From Rhizoctonia solani (Eukaryota; Basidiomycota; Agaricomycetes; Cantharellales; Ceratobasidiaceae), in assembly GCF_016906535.1 (NCBI RefSeq), contig NC_057372.1:3453501-3517500 (forward strand): DNA of 64,000 bases. The letters run 5' to 3'. The translations under genes and the position numbers were made by a program. Of the stretch, positions 1-12,564 are shown in pieces; within the stretch, counting starts at the first letter, position 1; every line of letters begins with the position of its first letter. The notes under the pieces are model-generated. The model had not been told where the DNA came from. It did not search any database and saw nothing but the letters and a program-made list of their open reading frames with translations.

Positions 1-228
1 TGCGCCAAAGTTCATGTTATCGACAAGTGACTTGATTGTATTGCTCGGAGAAGTGGGATTGCCTTGGGACTTCTTTGGTGACGAGCCCGAGTTCGCATTG
101 GAGGGCGATTGGTTACTCGAGCCTTGTTGGTTGAGTAGGTTGTGTCCACTCTCTCCGAGATTTTGATGATCACCAGTCGTGATACTGATATTCTTCAGAT
201 TCTGCTGGCTGGTGTCGTTGAAATTCAT
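1..228 (-). CDS. Asn/Ser/Gln-rich hypothetical protein, 5' end only
   Basis: An open frame runs on the minus strand from ATG at 228 off the left edge: 76 codons with no stop. The translation is low-complexity (rich in N, S, Q, G and P) and looks disordered. The ATG is the first in the frame after untranslated-looking sequence. I do not recognise a family; the remainder lies outside the window. A short regulatory or stress-type protein is possible but not supported by a motif. Confidence 0.55.
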   Translation of the reverse strand, partial: MNFNDTSQQNLKNISITTGDHQNLGESGHNLLNQQGSSNQSPSNANSGSSPKKSQGNPTSPSNTIKSLVDNMNFGA

Positions 229-2473
229 TGTGGGAAAGTATAGAAAGGTAATGAATGATAGGAGAGAATGCGTTGTTGCAGGGCTTTATACTCTGGGCCT
301 CTGTATGCTTATGTTTTTTTATGTTGTCACATTCTACAAGGGGCAATCAGTCTAGTCCTGATCTGAAGCCAGCATGCTAACAACATTTTGCTTGCACTTC
401 CGATATCAACCCGGCAAATCTCGTGCCGGTCTAAAATAGGAAATAGAGTTATCAATTGAACTTACACTGGGATGTACATAACAGCTGAATGGAACAATAC
501 ATGTGCCTGACTCGAGCAAAGAGGTCTGTGATAACCTCAAATATCGATTGCAGTGCCTTCGATATGCCACTTGCCATGCCTTGTTCTTACCCGCAGTCGG
601 CATACCTATGTACCATGTGAAGGTGTTGTAAATACCTATCACCGAACTACATTACCGAGCCGGTTATCAACGAACGTACTAGTCAAAGAGAAGCGTGATC
701 TCCTATTCAACGGTTAACCTCCGAACGACACTTCATTTCGTCTCCATTGTCTTCAATATTTCCAGAATATTGGTTGCTGAAGTGTTTATAGGGTCCATGA
801 CTCGAATTCCAAAAGTGTCCAGCTTTGACGGCAATCTACCACATCGTATTTATGAGATCAGATCTAAAACTCTATTACTACACGGAGGAGCGTATCCGGT
901 CTCGGTGATGCTTAATCCAATATGGAAGCATACTAATAGCTCATGGAATGTTTGATAGCATGACCGGCTGGGACGACCGGATGCACATAGTCGAGCCGGT
1001 AATATGGCATCCGAAAATTGCCTAAGCTTGAGAGACTGATACCCTTTGTGTTGCTGAAAAGGATTATTGTGCCTAACGTTGGAATGATCCTCTTGTTGAT
1101 GGCACCTTTTCTTCAAAATACGCGGTCATCAATGTCCCGTACTAGCGTGTGCATAGCTTCCTAGTCCCTTCCGTACTCTGGAGCTGCCTCAGATTCTCAT
1201 CCTCCTATTTTTGAACCTGGGTCATTGTATAAGGCTAACATGCCCAGAATAAGTATGCGTGCTTAAACTAAAATTGAGACGAAATGAAGGTCAATATGCG
1301 CTGACTTTGGGCATCAAACCCCTTTTAGATTGATTGATGCCAAGGAGGCTGTACTGGAGTTACTGTTTTCAGGCCATATGATATTAAAAAAGACTCTTTT
1401 CACTGCCATATTAAATTTCAGGATTATATTCCACCACAGTGGGTATTGCACTTTCTACTACGCCGTTCAATCCTGTATCAATACGTGAGAGTGTAGTATG
1501 TATATAAATACCAACTACTGGTACATATTAGAAAATTTCCCTACATTCTGTTGCCTGTAATCGAGTTACTATTTATCATTTTGAATCACAACTGAGCAAG
1601 TCATACCATATATGTGTAGTGTGGGAGTAATTTTTCGCTACTGCCGAGGTGAATCGATGGTTATATATGCTGGAGTATAAACGGGCCTGGTTCGAGCTCC
1701 CCATCCCCATCTCTTCTCGCACACTTTACTCTTGCTGTCTTTTCTCTCTTGCATTTAAATAGGTATTCTTTATACATATAAGTCCTGTCTACATAATTTT
1801 GTATTATGGGGGAGTAACCACTGGTTAGTACGTTATGATATAGCAACGTCACAATTAATTCTGGGTAAGGCCAGCCGTCTTCTTTAGATGCACGATCTTA
1901 ATCATAAATTGCAGCTCGTGAAAGTTTTCGGTAATCCAGCAATTAGCTGGTATGACATGCTCCTAGATCAGAAAAAGGCGTTTCCCTGGTCTACTGCACA
2001 GCCTCAAAGAGCGGTAGTGTCAGCAGGGATGGAAACGGGTGCGTGCGGGTCTAGCAGTGCCTGGCATTCTGATTAACAAACGCTCCTTCAAAAGGGCAGT
2101 TGTATTCACCCAAGTTATGTTGATCTATAGCTCAACTCTCGAGGCCGTACGAATGACGATGGGAGATATGAGCCAAAGCTTCTGAATCCACGTGTACCCG
2201 TTCGTACCCGTTTCCGTAAGCATTAACATGTTTCCTCATAAAGCCTGCCAATATGCAATTCGTCTCGTTCTCTTACCCTTTCAACCTTGATCACCGTGAA
2301 TCTCTATGATGTGCCCATCGCCGCGTGTGTATGAGCGCCATGACTTGAGTAATATCCTCCCCTCTCTCCTCCCCTGACTATCTCTTGCTATAGTTACAGC
2401 TACACCCGCTATAGATTTCTCTAAATACTGTTTCCACTTCTGTGATAAAATTATTAGCACATAGCACTAGCTA
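229..2473. other. gene-free stretch
   Basis: About 2.2 kb with only short, composition-biased open frames on either strand. None has a splice-consistent extension or a recognisable motif. It presumably holds the divergent upstream regions of the genes on either side. I see no repeat array or transposon end here. Confidence 0.5.
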
Positions 2474-3952
2474 ATGGACGTTGCAAGCCCAAGTCATTTG
2501 CCTCACCCACATGATCCAACCCCAACTCCCCATGTGCCGACCCCTCATCGTCGGCGCAAACTTTCCACCCCGCGCAACTTTCTCGTCTTTCCAGTACAGC
2601 TCGACCAGCCTAGGCCATCCCTCGAGGCGTTCCCTTTCACAACCTATTCCGCGTTCGACCTCAAGGCCAGGCACATGTACGACCGCAACCTGGCACGTGG
2701 GCTCGACGATATCTGGGTCGATGCGGCCAATTACTACAAACAAAGACAAAGCGCGCGGCACGAATTCATTATTTTCTCGATCGCTTCCGGTGCTACTGGG
2801 ATGCAAAACTTCGTCGCGCTTGATCGGAATGGCTACATTCAAGGGTCGAGTGGTCTTGGTGGGTCTGGGAAAAATAAGCTTGGTTTGCCGGCTCAGGACT
2901 ATTTTCATGTGTCGCATTATGGAGACATGAAAGCGCTTGCCAACCATTGTGGACGGAATACACCGAAAACCCAGTATACGCATGTCGAACATATTGGTCT
3001 CGCGACTAGAGCTTTGCCATTCTCTCAGCTCTTGGTACTTGTAAATACCATCAGCGATTGGGAACCGGCCTACAAGTCGACAACAAACGATCATTGGTTT
3101 GCAGCCCTTATTTGGGAATGTATAATCGGAATTTTTGCAAGTGGGATCGTTCGACGCAAGAGGTTCTCCGAGGATCGAAGTCGTCTCAAGGGGCTGAAGG
3201 TCACAGTAAATCAGGACGAGTATCAGCGAGTAGTGAAAAAGTACCAAGACGACCTGGTGATCTTTAACAACGGAATTGCAGCAAATGTAAGCGCGTTGTA
3301 GCCGTATATAAAAATACCTTCTCAGTCCAAACACTAATGCCCTCGACAGACAAAAAAGGCCGAAGTCCCTGACGACCCCGACTCTGGGGGGGATCAGATT
3401 TCCAACGACTTAGTACCACCTGGGGAACCTAACCAACGACCCAAATCGCCATACTTAATAACAACATCTATCAATGCTCCTCGTGCGAAGATCACAAGGG
3501 AAGGAAGAATCCGTCAATTGGAACGCACGAGGGCCACTTCCCTTCGTGTTAACAGCAAGGATTCAAATGCACAGAGTACTATCGACCCATATCTTCACAA
3601 GCGACTAAACAAGAAGCTTCCTAGTTTGCCCCCCAATGCTGTTCCGGACATTCCACGCTCCCGAGCTAAATCTCTCAACAATTCTATGAGAGGACAGAAA
3701 AGGGTGGACACTCGTGGAGATCTTCCGGCGTTTTCAAACTTTCACTACGACAAAAATGAACTTCGCCAGGCACAGCGACCTCCACTTCCACCTCAGACCA
3801 CTCGTGAGTTCTCATGGATCAAAGTGGAATCGGGGGAATGCAACGGAGACGGTCAGAGCCGCAGGCCCAGGACGGCTTACAGTTTACCCCCAGCCGGAAA
3901 TATTACTAGAATTCCTCAAGGTCATTTGAAGCAACGGACAAAGTCCACTTAG
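2474..3952 (+). CDS. hypothetical two-exon protein (~471 aa)
   Basis: Exon 1 is 2474-3286 and exon 2 is 3350-3952. They are joined by a 63-nt GT-AG intron (GTAAGC donor, CGACAG acceptor) in phase 0, and the frame stays open to TAG at 3950-3952. The opening of exon 1 is proline- and histidine-rich. The middle (residues ~35-270) looks folded and contains a hydrophobic stretch near residues 213-230, followed by a basic cluster (RRKR), so a single membrane segment is possible. Exon 2 encodes a basic, Ser/Pro/Arg-rich tail that is probably disordered. Large shadow frames on the opposite strand cover exon 1, but they lack spliced continuity. I do not recognise the family. Confidence 0.75.
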
Positions 3953-4412
3953 GAGCTATTTGTTGTCGGATACTGAATGCTGTTATGATACACTGGTCAC
4001 GATTTTACTTACTGGACTCATATCATATCTATTGTTATGCTACTTCTCATATGTATGCTGTCCTCTCTGCATTGTGATCCCGCTTCGTGTAAAGCTATTT
4101 ATTACCTATTTATTCTCTAATATTCAAAATGTCATCTTCCCACTGGCTGGGATTCAATACTTATGGGGCGCATATAGTCTCTCTTGAGTTTGGGTCCCTC
4201 GCCAAATTATTCTGGTAAACATAAAGTAATTAATTGGACCTCATCAGTTAGGATAATTCCGAAAAACTGTCTTAGTCTAACTTTATGTCATCTGATTCGT
4301 TAACAATTTAATAAGATAGTCTAAGTTTATACAATCTAGGCTTAATTAACCTAACTATCGCTTCGGCTTTATACACAAATATGCATGTCTTCTTCAGATT
4401 CCCACCTATTTC
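3953..4412. other. intergenic region between convergent genes
   Basis: This holds the two 3' ends of the flanking convergent genes. It is AT-rich with no coding signal; the short frame at 3960-4187 is hydrophobic by composition and has no support. Confidence 0.5.
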
Positions 4413-5759
4413 TCACTGTGTTGCAAAAACCAAACAAACTCCCTCGTCTCCTGCGCTAACCACGACCTCTTCCTTTCCTCTAGAACCGATACTTGCTCCA
4501 AGCACAGGTCCGGCATGTCCCTTGTGGACCCTCAGTTCTTGTCCACGTCGGATATCCCACGTTCTCGAAGTCTTGTCCGCGCTCGAACTCGTGAGCAGGC
4601 CATCGCCATGAACGTTCAAGCTCGTGATGGCGTCCGAGTGGCCGAGGAGTGAAGATCGAAGGCGAAGAGTGGTCAAGTCGGAAACATGGATTTTACCATC
4701 CGTGCCACCTGTGAGTACGAAGTCTCCGTAGAATGCGATGGCTTCGACGGATTCGCCCTCTCCATGGGATTCGAGCGCTCCAACCACTTCGCCCTTTCCC
4801 ATGTGCACTACGCGGACCTGTCCGTCCGCTCCTCCCACGACGGCCAAGGTTCCTGCGGGATTGGTGCCGATGGATGTTATGCCTCCCTCGAATGCAAATC
4901 TTGCGTCGGTTGGAGAGAGTTTGAACTCGGGGGTGGGGGTTCGGGGGTCTGTGAGGACCAATGTGCCAGATTGAGATGCTGTGAGGAGTCGTTTGCCGTT
5001 GGGTGTCCATAAGCCTGATGTCAATGGCGCGTCATGGGCAGAGAGGACGAGAAGAGGCGTTCCGCTTGGGACTATATGAGGGGTCATTATTGCACTAATT
5101 TGGCGGAGAAGCGAGATAACATACAATTCCATACCCACACCGTCGAGTCTGTTGATCCCGCCGCCAGAACGTTACCACTCGGATGCCATTTTAGCCACTA
5201 CGTAACAACCGTCATCTTGTGAAGCAGAAACTAATGGGAGAATGCATACCACAACTTCATCCGGCCCCTGCACGTCGGTCAAAAACTCCCAATTCTTCCA
5301 ACCGTTGGACTTTGCTACTCTTCTCCATAATCGAACATGACCATCCATTCCGCCAGTAGCGACCATCTCTCCATCGGAACTGAACCCAACCGCCGCCACA
5401 CTATCCTCATGACCTCCCAATCGAGCAACAATCTCTCCGGTATAAAGATCCCATATATATCCCATATCATCTTCGCCACCGGATACAGCGAGTGCCTGTG
5501 TGGGATGAGTAGATACGGCAAAGACAGATTTCTGGTTATGGGATGTGAACTGTTGGATCGAGTTGTCCTCCCAGACAATGTCGTCCTGTTCGATGTCAAG
5601 CTGCTCGCCTGTTCCCTCGGGCGCTTCTTCATCTTCGTCCATTGGGTGATCGCCTTCTGCTTCATCGCCAACCTCAGCTAGTACGTCGTTTTGGTCGATG
5701 AACTCTTCTGCCGGGTCATCATGCTCGTGACTTTGTTCGTGTTGCGCAGGGGCTGACAT
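4413..5759 (-). CDS. SQT1: Sqt1/AAMP-type WD40 ribosome-assembly protein
   Basis: Three exons: 5759-5250, 5197-5125 and 5071-4413, with introns of 52 and 53 nt, both GT-AG. They give 413 aa, close to the ~430 aa of yeast Sqt1 and human AAMP. The N-terminus is strongly acidic (residues ~10-60, many D/E), as in that family. WD40 repeats follow, with visible ends such as GYIWDL, HVRLWRR, TVWVWN, KIHVSDL and SRTWDIRR. The middle exon is just the core of one blade, which confirms the splicing. In yeast Sqt1 is the dedicated chaperone that protects ribosomal protein uL16 (Rpl10) until it joins the 60S subunit; that role is taken from the family. ATG at 5759 is the first in frame before the acidic tract. 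Confidence 0.88.
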
Positions 5760-6679
5760 TGTAATATAGAGACGGGGAGGGGGTATACTATGGAGGTATA
5801 TTGCAGAGTCAAAGAGTAAGTGCCGGGATTAAATACTCTATGGATGATCAGTCATCCAGGTGGAGGATGAGGAATAAATTTTGATGAGATCATGTGGTGA
5901 GTAAGCCAATAGCTGGGGGAGATTGGTCAGCTCCGGCTCGGCTCCGACCCGATGGCAAAATTGACCCTCAGCCATCCACCCGGGACTACCGGCCAAGCTC
6001 GGCATTTCAATATCCACGCCTCATTAATAATATGGGAGGCCCTGGCACTTTAGTGTAGAGCAAGAGCTAAAGAATTGTTAAATGACTGCTCATCCGAAAT
6101 GCTATGTGCACCTATCCAGCCAACAATCATACTTGGATAAACGGTGGTACATTACGTGTAAGACTCTAGGGCCTAGTAGCTTAGGATAAACTATTTCTTC
6201 CGGAATAGTTTGTTCACAATAACGCTCGATGTCCAAACTCTGGACACACCCAATTATTCTGTGAGTGATGCATAGAATCACCACACGGGGCTGTGTACTG
6301 CAGTTCACGCTGTCAAATTCTGTGAGTACTCCCAATTGTTCCAAAGCTGAATCAGAGTGTGAAAATATCCTAGGGATTGGACGAATGAGTCGGAGCAGAA
6401 CTCCCATAGGAGATTCTGTCCTCTATTAAAGTAGGCTTTGCGGAGTACACGCGATATGCAGGCCCTTGTAGTGAAGCGAAGATGTGGGCTGCGGTCGCAC
6501 CAAAGCTACAAATATATTGTCATGACTAATGCTGGTGCATTTGGATTGCCCATCAAATACTCAAGATTAGTTATGTCCACACTAGGGGTTTTTTTACCCC
6601 CAAATGTCCACTTTGACGAAAAGCATATCAAACCATTGAAAGATATATAATACAGATTTGCCATGTCGAAATTGACTCT
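5760..6679. other. intergenic region
   Basis: About 900 nt between the SQT1 start and the ERV46 stop. Short frames (for example 6102-6407 minus) show no family resemblance. I see no tRNA or repeat. Confidence 0.45.
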
Positions 6680-8342
6680 TCACATGTAGTTTCCATTAGT
6701 TGACCCGTGTCCGTTTGTTTCTTCTATTTTGTTCAAGGACGCAAACGCCACCGAATCGGCAATGGACGCAAGAGTCAATACACCCCCAACGATCGCGCAC
6801 AGACTTTTAAAAAATTAGACGGAGTTGGTATGAGATTGTGGGGTATACTCACGAAGTCACCAAATGAGCGAAACTCTTTTTGGTCTCTGTATGAACGACC
6901 AACATTGGCGAGATCTCATAATGGAAAAATGCTCCGGGTAGACCTTCGTACCCATGAGCGGTTTTGATGCCGTTGGCATCACGGAGAGGATCGAATTCAT
7001 GGCCTGGTCGGATATCTCGTTCATAATTTGTGACCGAATACTGGTGCGCACGGACCTAACACATCGAATTAGTTGCCAAAGATACTACAGAAAGGCAAGG
7101 CATACTAGATCTCCATCAAGGTGTCTAACCTCGGTCGACACCACCTTGAGGAAATACTGGAACATCCAGTTCGAAGGTTGCTCCTAATGGTCGATTAGAT
7201 CGGGTTCAAACTAGACTCCAGATACTTACGGGATCATAGTTGCCCGATCGGTATTGAGATACATGCGCCTGTACTCCGTCCAATGGTTGTTTATCTGACC
7301 CGACTCGCGCTCTCCACTCGGTACCACGATTTCCTTCCCTCCACCGATCTTCAATCTCTCGATCCCCCTCGAAGTGGAACTCGTGAATATAATGGCCAAA
7401 GTCGTGGTGATTACCATCCTTAAGGTATGGTACGAGGTCGTAAGCATGGCCCCGTTGTGAGAGGAACGAACGACCGGGAGAGAAGTGGAAGTTTCCAGTG
7501 ACTTTATTGATACGAACTCGACCAGAAAGGCGGCACCCTTCAGTATTTTGTTCGTGAATGTAAGTTGTCCAATGTTCGGCCACACACTGCGAAAGGGATG
7601 AGGCCCCTTAAAGAGAATCAGCTCAAAAAGCAACACACCTGCTCGATCATGTTCGGGTCGTCGAAGCTCCATCCCTTGGTGAGATATGCCTGCCTGACAC
7701 TCTCACATGTCTGGCAACATCCACCTTCGGGCTCCTCGCCACCATAGCAAGATCCACAATAGCCCTTGGGTCTATTTAATAAGGTATGTTCGACCTCACT
7801 TTTAATTCGATAGTTGAGTGTGTTCTCGTGAATCATTGCACCAGAAGGTTCGAGGCGAGTTTTGAGTATGTGATGGCTCACGTCTTGTTGAATATCACCC
7901 GAAACGTCAGTGATGTCCAGAGAGAGGACTGGATAAAACAATTGAGCAATCAAGAAGAATCGTATGCGGTATAAAACTCACGGTAGCATGGGACACGAGG
8001 GAATGTGATGTTCATGTTAACAGAGATCTGTTCACCACGGGACACATCGACGATAATATCCGAGGCCATTCCAATTCGTCGATAGTCAATAATCTCAATA
8101 ATGGTGAATATGAGAATTATTCCCATCGAAATGAGGGTGACTGAGAACCGGTTAGCATATAATATGTTTTCTCGTAATGGTTTACCTACGGAATCCACCT
8201 GTTCGAGTTCTGACTTTGACATCCTCCAATGTCTTTCATCAATTGCATAGAGTCAACATTCCCACAGAACACTCATTACGAGTAGACTTACTTTGCCAAA
8301 GCCATCCAATCCAACGTACGCTCTAAGCAATCCGCGTGCCAT
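6680..8342 (-). CDS. ERV46: ER-Golgi cargo receptor Erv46/ERGIC3
   Basis: Eight exons on the minus strand: 8342-8292, 8232-8190, 8140-7982, 7928-7639, 7586-7230, 7183-7106, 7055-6853 and 6803-6680. Introns are 46-59 nt and all GT-AG; the total is 434 aa (yeast Erv46 is 415). Family landmarks are clear. The N-terminus reads MARGLLRAYVGLDGFGK. A first membrane segment spans residues ~33-52. The lumenal part has VDVSRGE, ITFPRVPC, the cysteine motif CCQTCE, and the blocks HEFDP and GLPGAFFHYEISPM. A second membrane segment (CAIVGGVLTLASIADSVAF) sits just before the short cytosolic tail. Erv46 pairs with Erv41 in COPII/COPI vesicles and retrieves or sorts cargo between ER and Golgi. The 17-codon first exon fixes the start at 8342. 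Confidence 0.92.
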
Positions 8343-9435
8343 ATTGTTCGCGCTTATACTGGCCGGCAGATACAGCAACGCCTGGTGGTAGGAGGAAGAA
8401 AGAACACTTGGGAATCATCCGAGTGCCAGCATGTTATGTATTCAAGCTTACCAACGGAGAGCAACGGGCATACGTGGCGGATCTACAGGGTCCTCGCTCA
8501 CGTAGCAACCAGGTGCCGAGATTTCACCTAGGATCGCCTCATCTGTTTTTCCTCGATCAGACCCACAGTACAATTAGCCAGCTTCAAAATTTATTCAAAA
8601 ACAAGTGCGGCGAGCATCCGTTAGTGGATGAATGGTCACATCTTGATCTTCGTCCTTGAATCTTCGGTTGGGTAGATTTTCTACTACCCGAGCACCAAGA
8701 GGCTTTCGCTTCACAACTACAACCTCTGTACGAACAGCTTTGCTAAACAGGCTCCGTGGTTCAGGGTAAGTGTACAATGTGCATGGAAGACACAGCTGTA
8801 CTTCCGCCAATATGTATACTGGGATGGCTGCACGAAAATAAACGGTATTATTGGATTATTATAATTCATAGAAGCCCCGTCGACCGTGAGGCTACTAATC
8901 CTATGCAAGTAGGTGCAAGTAGATACTAATTTTGGCCCGATCACAAACACATTCCTCCGAGCTCTTCACTATCAGTCCTTAAATGATAATCCTAATTTAG
9001 AGCTAGAAGGTACGCATGTATGTTATGCCTTCGAGGACTTTTTCGTTATCGCTCAGAATTCCGTCCTATATGCATATCACATCAAAAATGAGAGCAATAA
9101 TTTAGGAGGAACTCAGAAAATTGAAGTTAGCCTGCTTGGTAAATCTAGACCAACACTCATAAAGTTTGAATGCGCTACGGGAGCTCTAAGAGAAAAGATA
9201 GGATGGACATATGCTTAACCAACTCAAAGCACCTCTAATCCCAATCTAACTACATATAATTAAAGGTGCCTTGATTGTTGCCACCTATCAGCAAAAAAAC
9301 GCGGATGCAAATCATAAGCGCTGTGAAGGCAAGAACTCGTTCTTGTTATATCACCATCCACCTCCCTAGGCCGGTTACTTGAAACTTGAGAGGCTCTTAC
9401 TCTTTTGATATTATAGCAAGCCTCTTTCACTTGAA
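8343..9435. other. intergenic region with unsupported short frames
   Basis: Frames of about 100 codons at 8336-8659 and 8913-9218 (plus) and 71 codons at 8595-8810 (minus) have no recognisable motif. None can be extended by convincing splicing. I leave them unannotated; a small lineage-specific gene cannot be excluded. Confidence 0.35.
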
Positions 9436-10561
9436 ATGCTCAACCTTCCAACTGAGCTAATACAGCTTTTGGATGACGGCCCGTCGTCATTGGTTAATCT
9501 AGCACTAGTCAACAGATATTACAATTGTATAGTCACGCCTATCTTGTACGGGAAAGTTACTCTTGAGGGACTTCCTAAAATACTGGCGTTTGCCGACACG
9601 ATGCTTAATGGAAGGACCCAACTGTGCGAATACAGCAAGTTCCTTTCCATATGTCATTATCCTCACTCCTTTCGCGACGAGTCAGGGGATCTCAAACTGA
9701 CTGTAAAGAAACTTTTGATGCACCTCCCAAATCTTAAAACGCTCTTTCTAAAACTCCGTCGCGCCTCGATCCGATATGTACTAGAAAATCCGCATTTTCC
9801 GTTCGAGCTGCAAAACCTTAGTATGATACCTCCCAGGGATACACTTTTCGTTGACTTTCTGAAAACACAACCTAGCATTGAGAATATCACGCTACTGATT
9901 GACCATGAAAGACCTTTCTGTCTTAGGCCCAAGTGGACTGAGGTATCCATCCCGCTAGAGCGACACATACTACCCAACCTGAAAACGATCAACTCAGACG
10001 AAGCGGACATCTGCTTCCTCTCCCCCAGTCGTCCTGTCGCTAGCGTGATTATCAAAGGGCATTCTAGAAACCTCGGAACTCATGCAGAGTTAGCAAAATC
10101 ATCAGCGCCACTCGGATACCTATCAGAATGCATTCGGGTATGGAATCATCCTTGGGAGGATAGAATTGTGTCCCACTGCTTTCCTAGCCTTGAATTTGCT
10201 CGGGAATCTTTGAAAGAGTATTCACTTGGTATATTTGTTTGTGGTATCAGCATCAAACTCAACCCGTCAAATCCGGGACTCCTTCTGGTAAGTAAGTGGT
10301 AATATGCATGTACCTCAAGCACTAAGGTCGGCCCAATAGACGGCAGAAGACATAGCCCGTGGATTGCGGAGTATACGGGATTGTCTCTCTTCATTTTCCA
10401 AGCTTCGGAAGTTTAGTTTACCACTTTCGTATCGACACATTGATGACCTACCCCTTGACCTCTGCTGTAATGTTCCAGGGTTATCTCGGTTTGATTGGTG
10501 GCATGAACTCTGCCCTTCATTGGAGGAGATCACGGTGTTTAGGGTCACTCTTAAAAAGTAG
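9436..10561 (+). CDS. F-box-like/LRR-like protein (357 aa)
   Basis: Exon 1 is 9436-10287 and exon 2 is 10340-10561. The 52-nt GT-AG intron is in phase 0, and exon 2 ends at TAG with no other frame open. The first 30 residues (LPTELIQLL...SLVNLALVNRYYN) fit the degenerate F-box seen in many agaricomycete proteins. They are followed by leucine-rich segments (PNLKTLFLKL, PSIENITLLID, LPNLKTINS) that suggest an irregular LRR domain. F-box proteins recruit substrates to SCF ubiquitin ligases; the substrate here is unknown. The family is large and fast-evolving in basidiomycetes. The start is the first ATG and leaves the F-box at the extreme N-terminus, as usual. Confidence 0.78.
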
Positions 10562-10784
10562 TGTACGATTCATACCAACCCTAATTCATTGCACATGATT
10601 AGCATATGCAAGCACCAACAAAATATTACATCACAGAGTGTATACAGAACACTCTTACATGGAACCTAATAGTGAAAAAAAAACAAGTGCTTTAGAATGT
10701 ATTGCCCATTCTCCCAAGACGATCTCGGATACCAGCAAGGGCTACTTGTCCCCATACCCGATCGGCTGACAAATCCTAGATCCT

Positions 10785-10790
10785 TATAAA
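10785..10790 (+). promoter_or_regulatory. TATA-like element upstream of the PDI gene
   Basis: TATAAA lies 40 nt upstream of the PDI start codon, followed by a pyrimidine-rich stretch (CTTTCAATTC). It is a position-only call; no ER-stress element was identified with confidence. Confidence 0.3.
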
Positions 10791-10829
10791 TCACAACGCC
10801 TCCACGTATTCTTTCAATTCACCACGACC

Positions 10830-12564
10830 ATGCGCGCCCTTACTTTTTTCTTCACCTCGGCCTGGATTGCAGGCACTCTAGCCTCCAATGTCGTCGAAGT
10901 GACCTCAAAAAACTTTAACTCAATTGTTGGACAAGGAAAACCTGCGCTGGTGGAGTTGTGAGTCGACATGCTTGTATATTAGCCAATGCGTACATGGCTG
11001 ACGTGTTTCTGGCTATAGTTACGCGCCTTGGTGGTAAGCCAAACTTAGGCCATGTAGCTGTTTGGGATACTAAGTCAAGTAGCGGACACTGCAAGAACCT
11101 TGCGCCCGTTTACGAGTAAGCATTTATGCACGAATACACGGATCAGATGTGTTAACCCACCCCAGGCAATTAGCAGATGCCTTTGCGTACGTTAAAGACA
11201 AAGTCCTTATCATCAAAGCGGATGCAGACGGCGAGGCGAAAGAAATAGCTGGAAAACATGGCGTTACGGGCTTCCCCAGTGAGTTTCCCCAATGCTTCGA
11301 GTACCGCCTAGTTACTAAGTTCCACTAAGCGCTTAAATGGTTCGGGCCCAACGATGCGACTAAATCGGATCCCTATGATGGAGGGCGTGAATTGAATGAT
11401 CTTGCGGCATTGTAAGTCGGTATGATCTGCCCGGACTACCGATGATTAGACAAATTCGCGCAGCGTTGAGAAGAATGCTGGGGTAAAATCGAATATCAAA
11501 CCCCCTCCCCCTCCCGAGACCCTTCAACTTTCGTACCGCGATTTTGATGATGTTGTGATGGTGTGCCTACTCTCCACACATTCTTTTCATCATCTGACCA
11601 GTATTGTAGGACCCCGAAAATGACGTATTGGTAGCATTCACGGCCCCTTGGTGCGGACATTGCAAAAACCTCAAACCCACATTGGAGAAGATTTCCAAGA
11701 CATTCAAGCCCGATTCGAAATGTATTATTGCCAACTATGATGCCGACAACGCTATGAACAAGGACATTGCCGCCAGGTACCACGTCAGGAGCTATCCCAC
11801 TATCAAGTTTTTCCCTAAAGGCTCTTCGAACAAGGGTGCGCTATAATGAGATGATCTTGTTTTGCATGTTACTGATCCAAGTTTTGACACTCAGAGGCTG
11901 TCCCCTACGATTTTGGTCGCTCGGAGGCCGACTTTGTCAAGTTCTTGAATGAGCATTGTGGAACTCAACGTGCCGTTGGCGGGGGGCTCAACGAACTTGT
12001 AGGTCGCTTTCCTTCCACTTTGTTTCTCTGTGATGCTTAAGAATGTTTACCAGGCCGGTCGTCTCTCCTCAATGGACACTCTTGCTCAGTCCTTCTATTC
12101 GGCTGACAAGGCAGCTCGGGAGGCTATCTTCTCCGAGGCCAAGGCTGCTGGAGAAAATGCTTCATATTACATCCGCGTTATGGAGAAGCTCACCAGCACA
12201 GGCGAAGCTTGGATTGAAAAGGAACTCAAGAGACTAGGCGGAATCTTAAGCAAGAGGAGTATGGCTGTGAGTAGCTTAGTCCCCCCCCTTTTTTTCCCCT
12301 TCTTCTTTCTGCTCTCGCCCTTGTTGTTCTCCCCTGAAGACCATTCCTACTAAGTCTTTCTACTATCCCATCTCCGCTTGGCTGGCATCAACCTCCCGAC
12401 TTTGCACCTTTCCCAACTCGACACTAATGCATGTCCCATAGCAAACCAAACTCGATGAAATTAAGAAAAAGGTTAATGTCTTGAACGCTTTCCTCGAGAA
12501 GAAGGTTGAGGACGCCAAGGAGGCAGTTGAAGAGACTGCAGAAAAGGTCAAGGAGGAGTTATAA
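10830..12564 (+). CDS. ER protein disulfide isomerase, ERp38 type with C-terminal D domain
   Basis: Ten exons: 10830-10957, 11019-11033, 11083-11115, 11166-11278, 11330-11411, 11464-11560, 11610-11835, 11895-11998, 12054-12266 and 12442-12564. All introns are GT-AG and the frame closes exactly at TAA (377 aa). Residues 1-19 form a signal peptide. Two thioredoxin domains each carry a CGHC redox site; the first is assembled from two tiny exons (15 and 33 nt), the second lies in exon 7. After a linker comes an ERp29c-like helical domain (GRLSSMDTLAQ onward), then a Lys/Glu-rich tail ending in KEEL, a plausible ER-retention signal. The enzyme forms and shuffles disulfides in secretory proteins. 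The order Trx-Trx-ERp29c is that of fungal/plant ERp38/P5-like PDIs rather than the four-domain Pdi1. Confidence 0.92.

Noticed and set aside
3960..4187. 75-codon hydrophobic frame after the two-exon gene
   Set aside because: Composition-driven frame in AT-rich 3' flank, with no homology signal.
8336..9218. Two ~100-codon plus-strand frames between ERV46 and the F-box gene
   Set aside because: No motif, no convincing splice extension, and one begins inside the ERV46 first exon region on the opposite strand.
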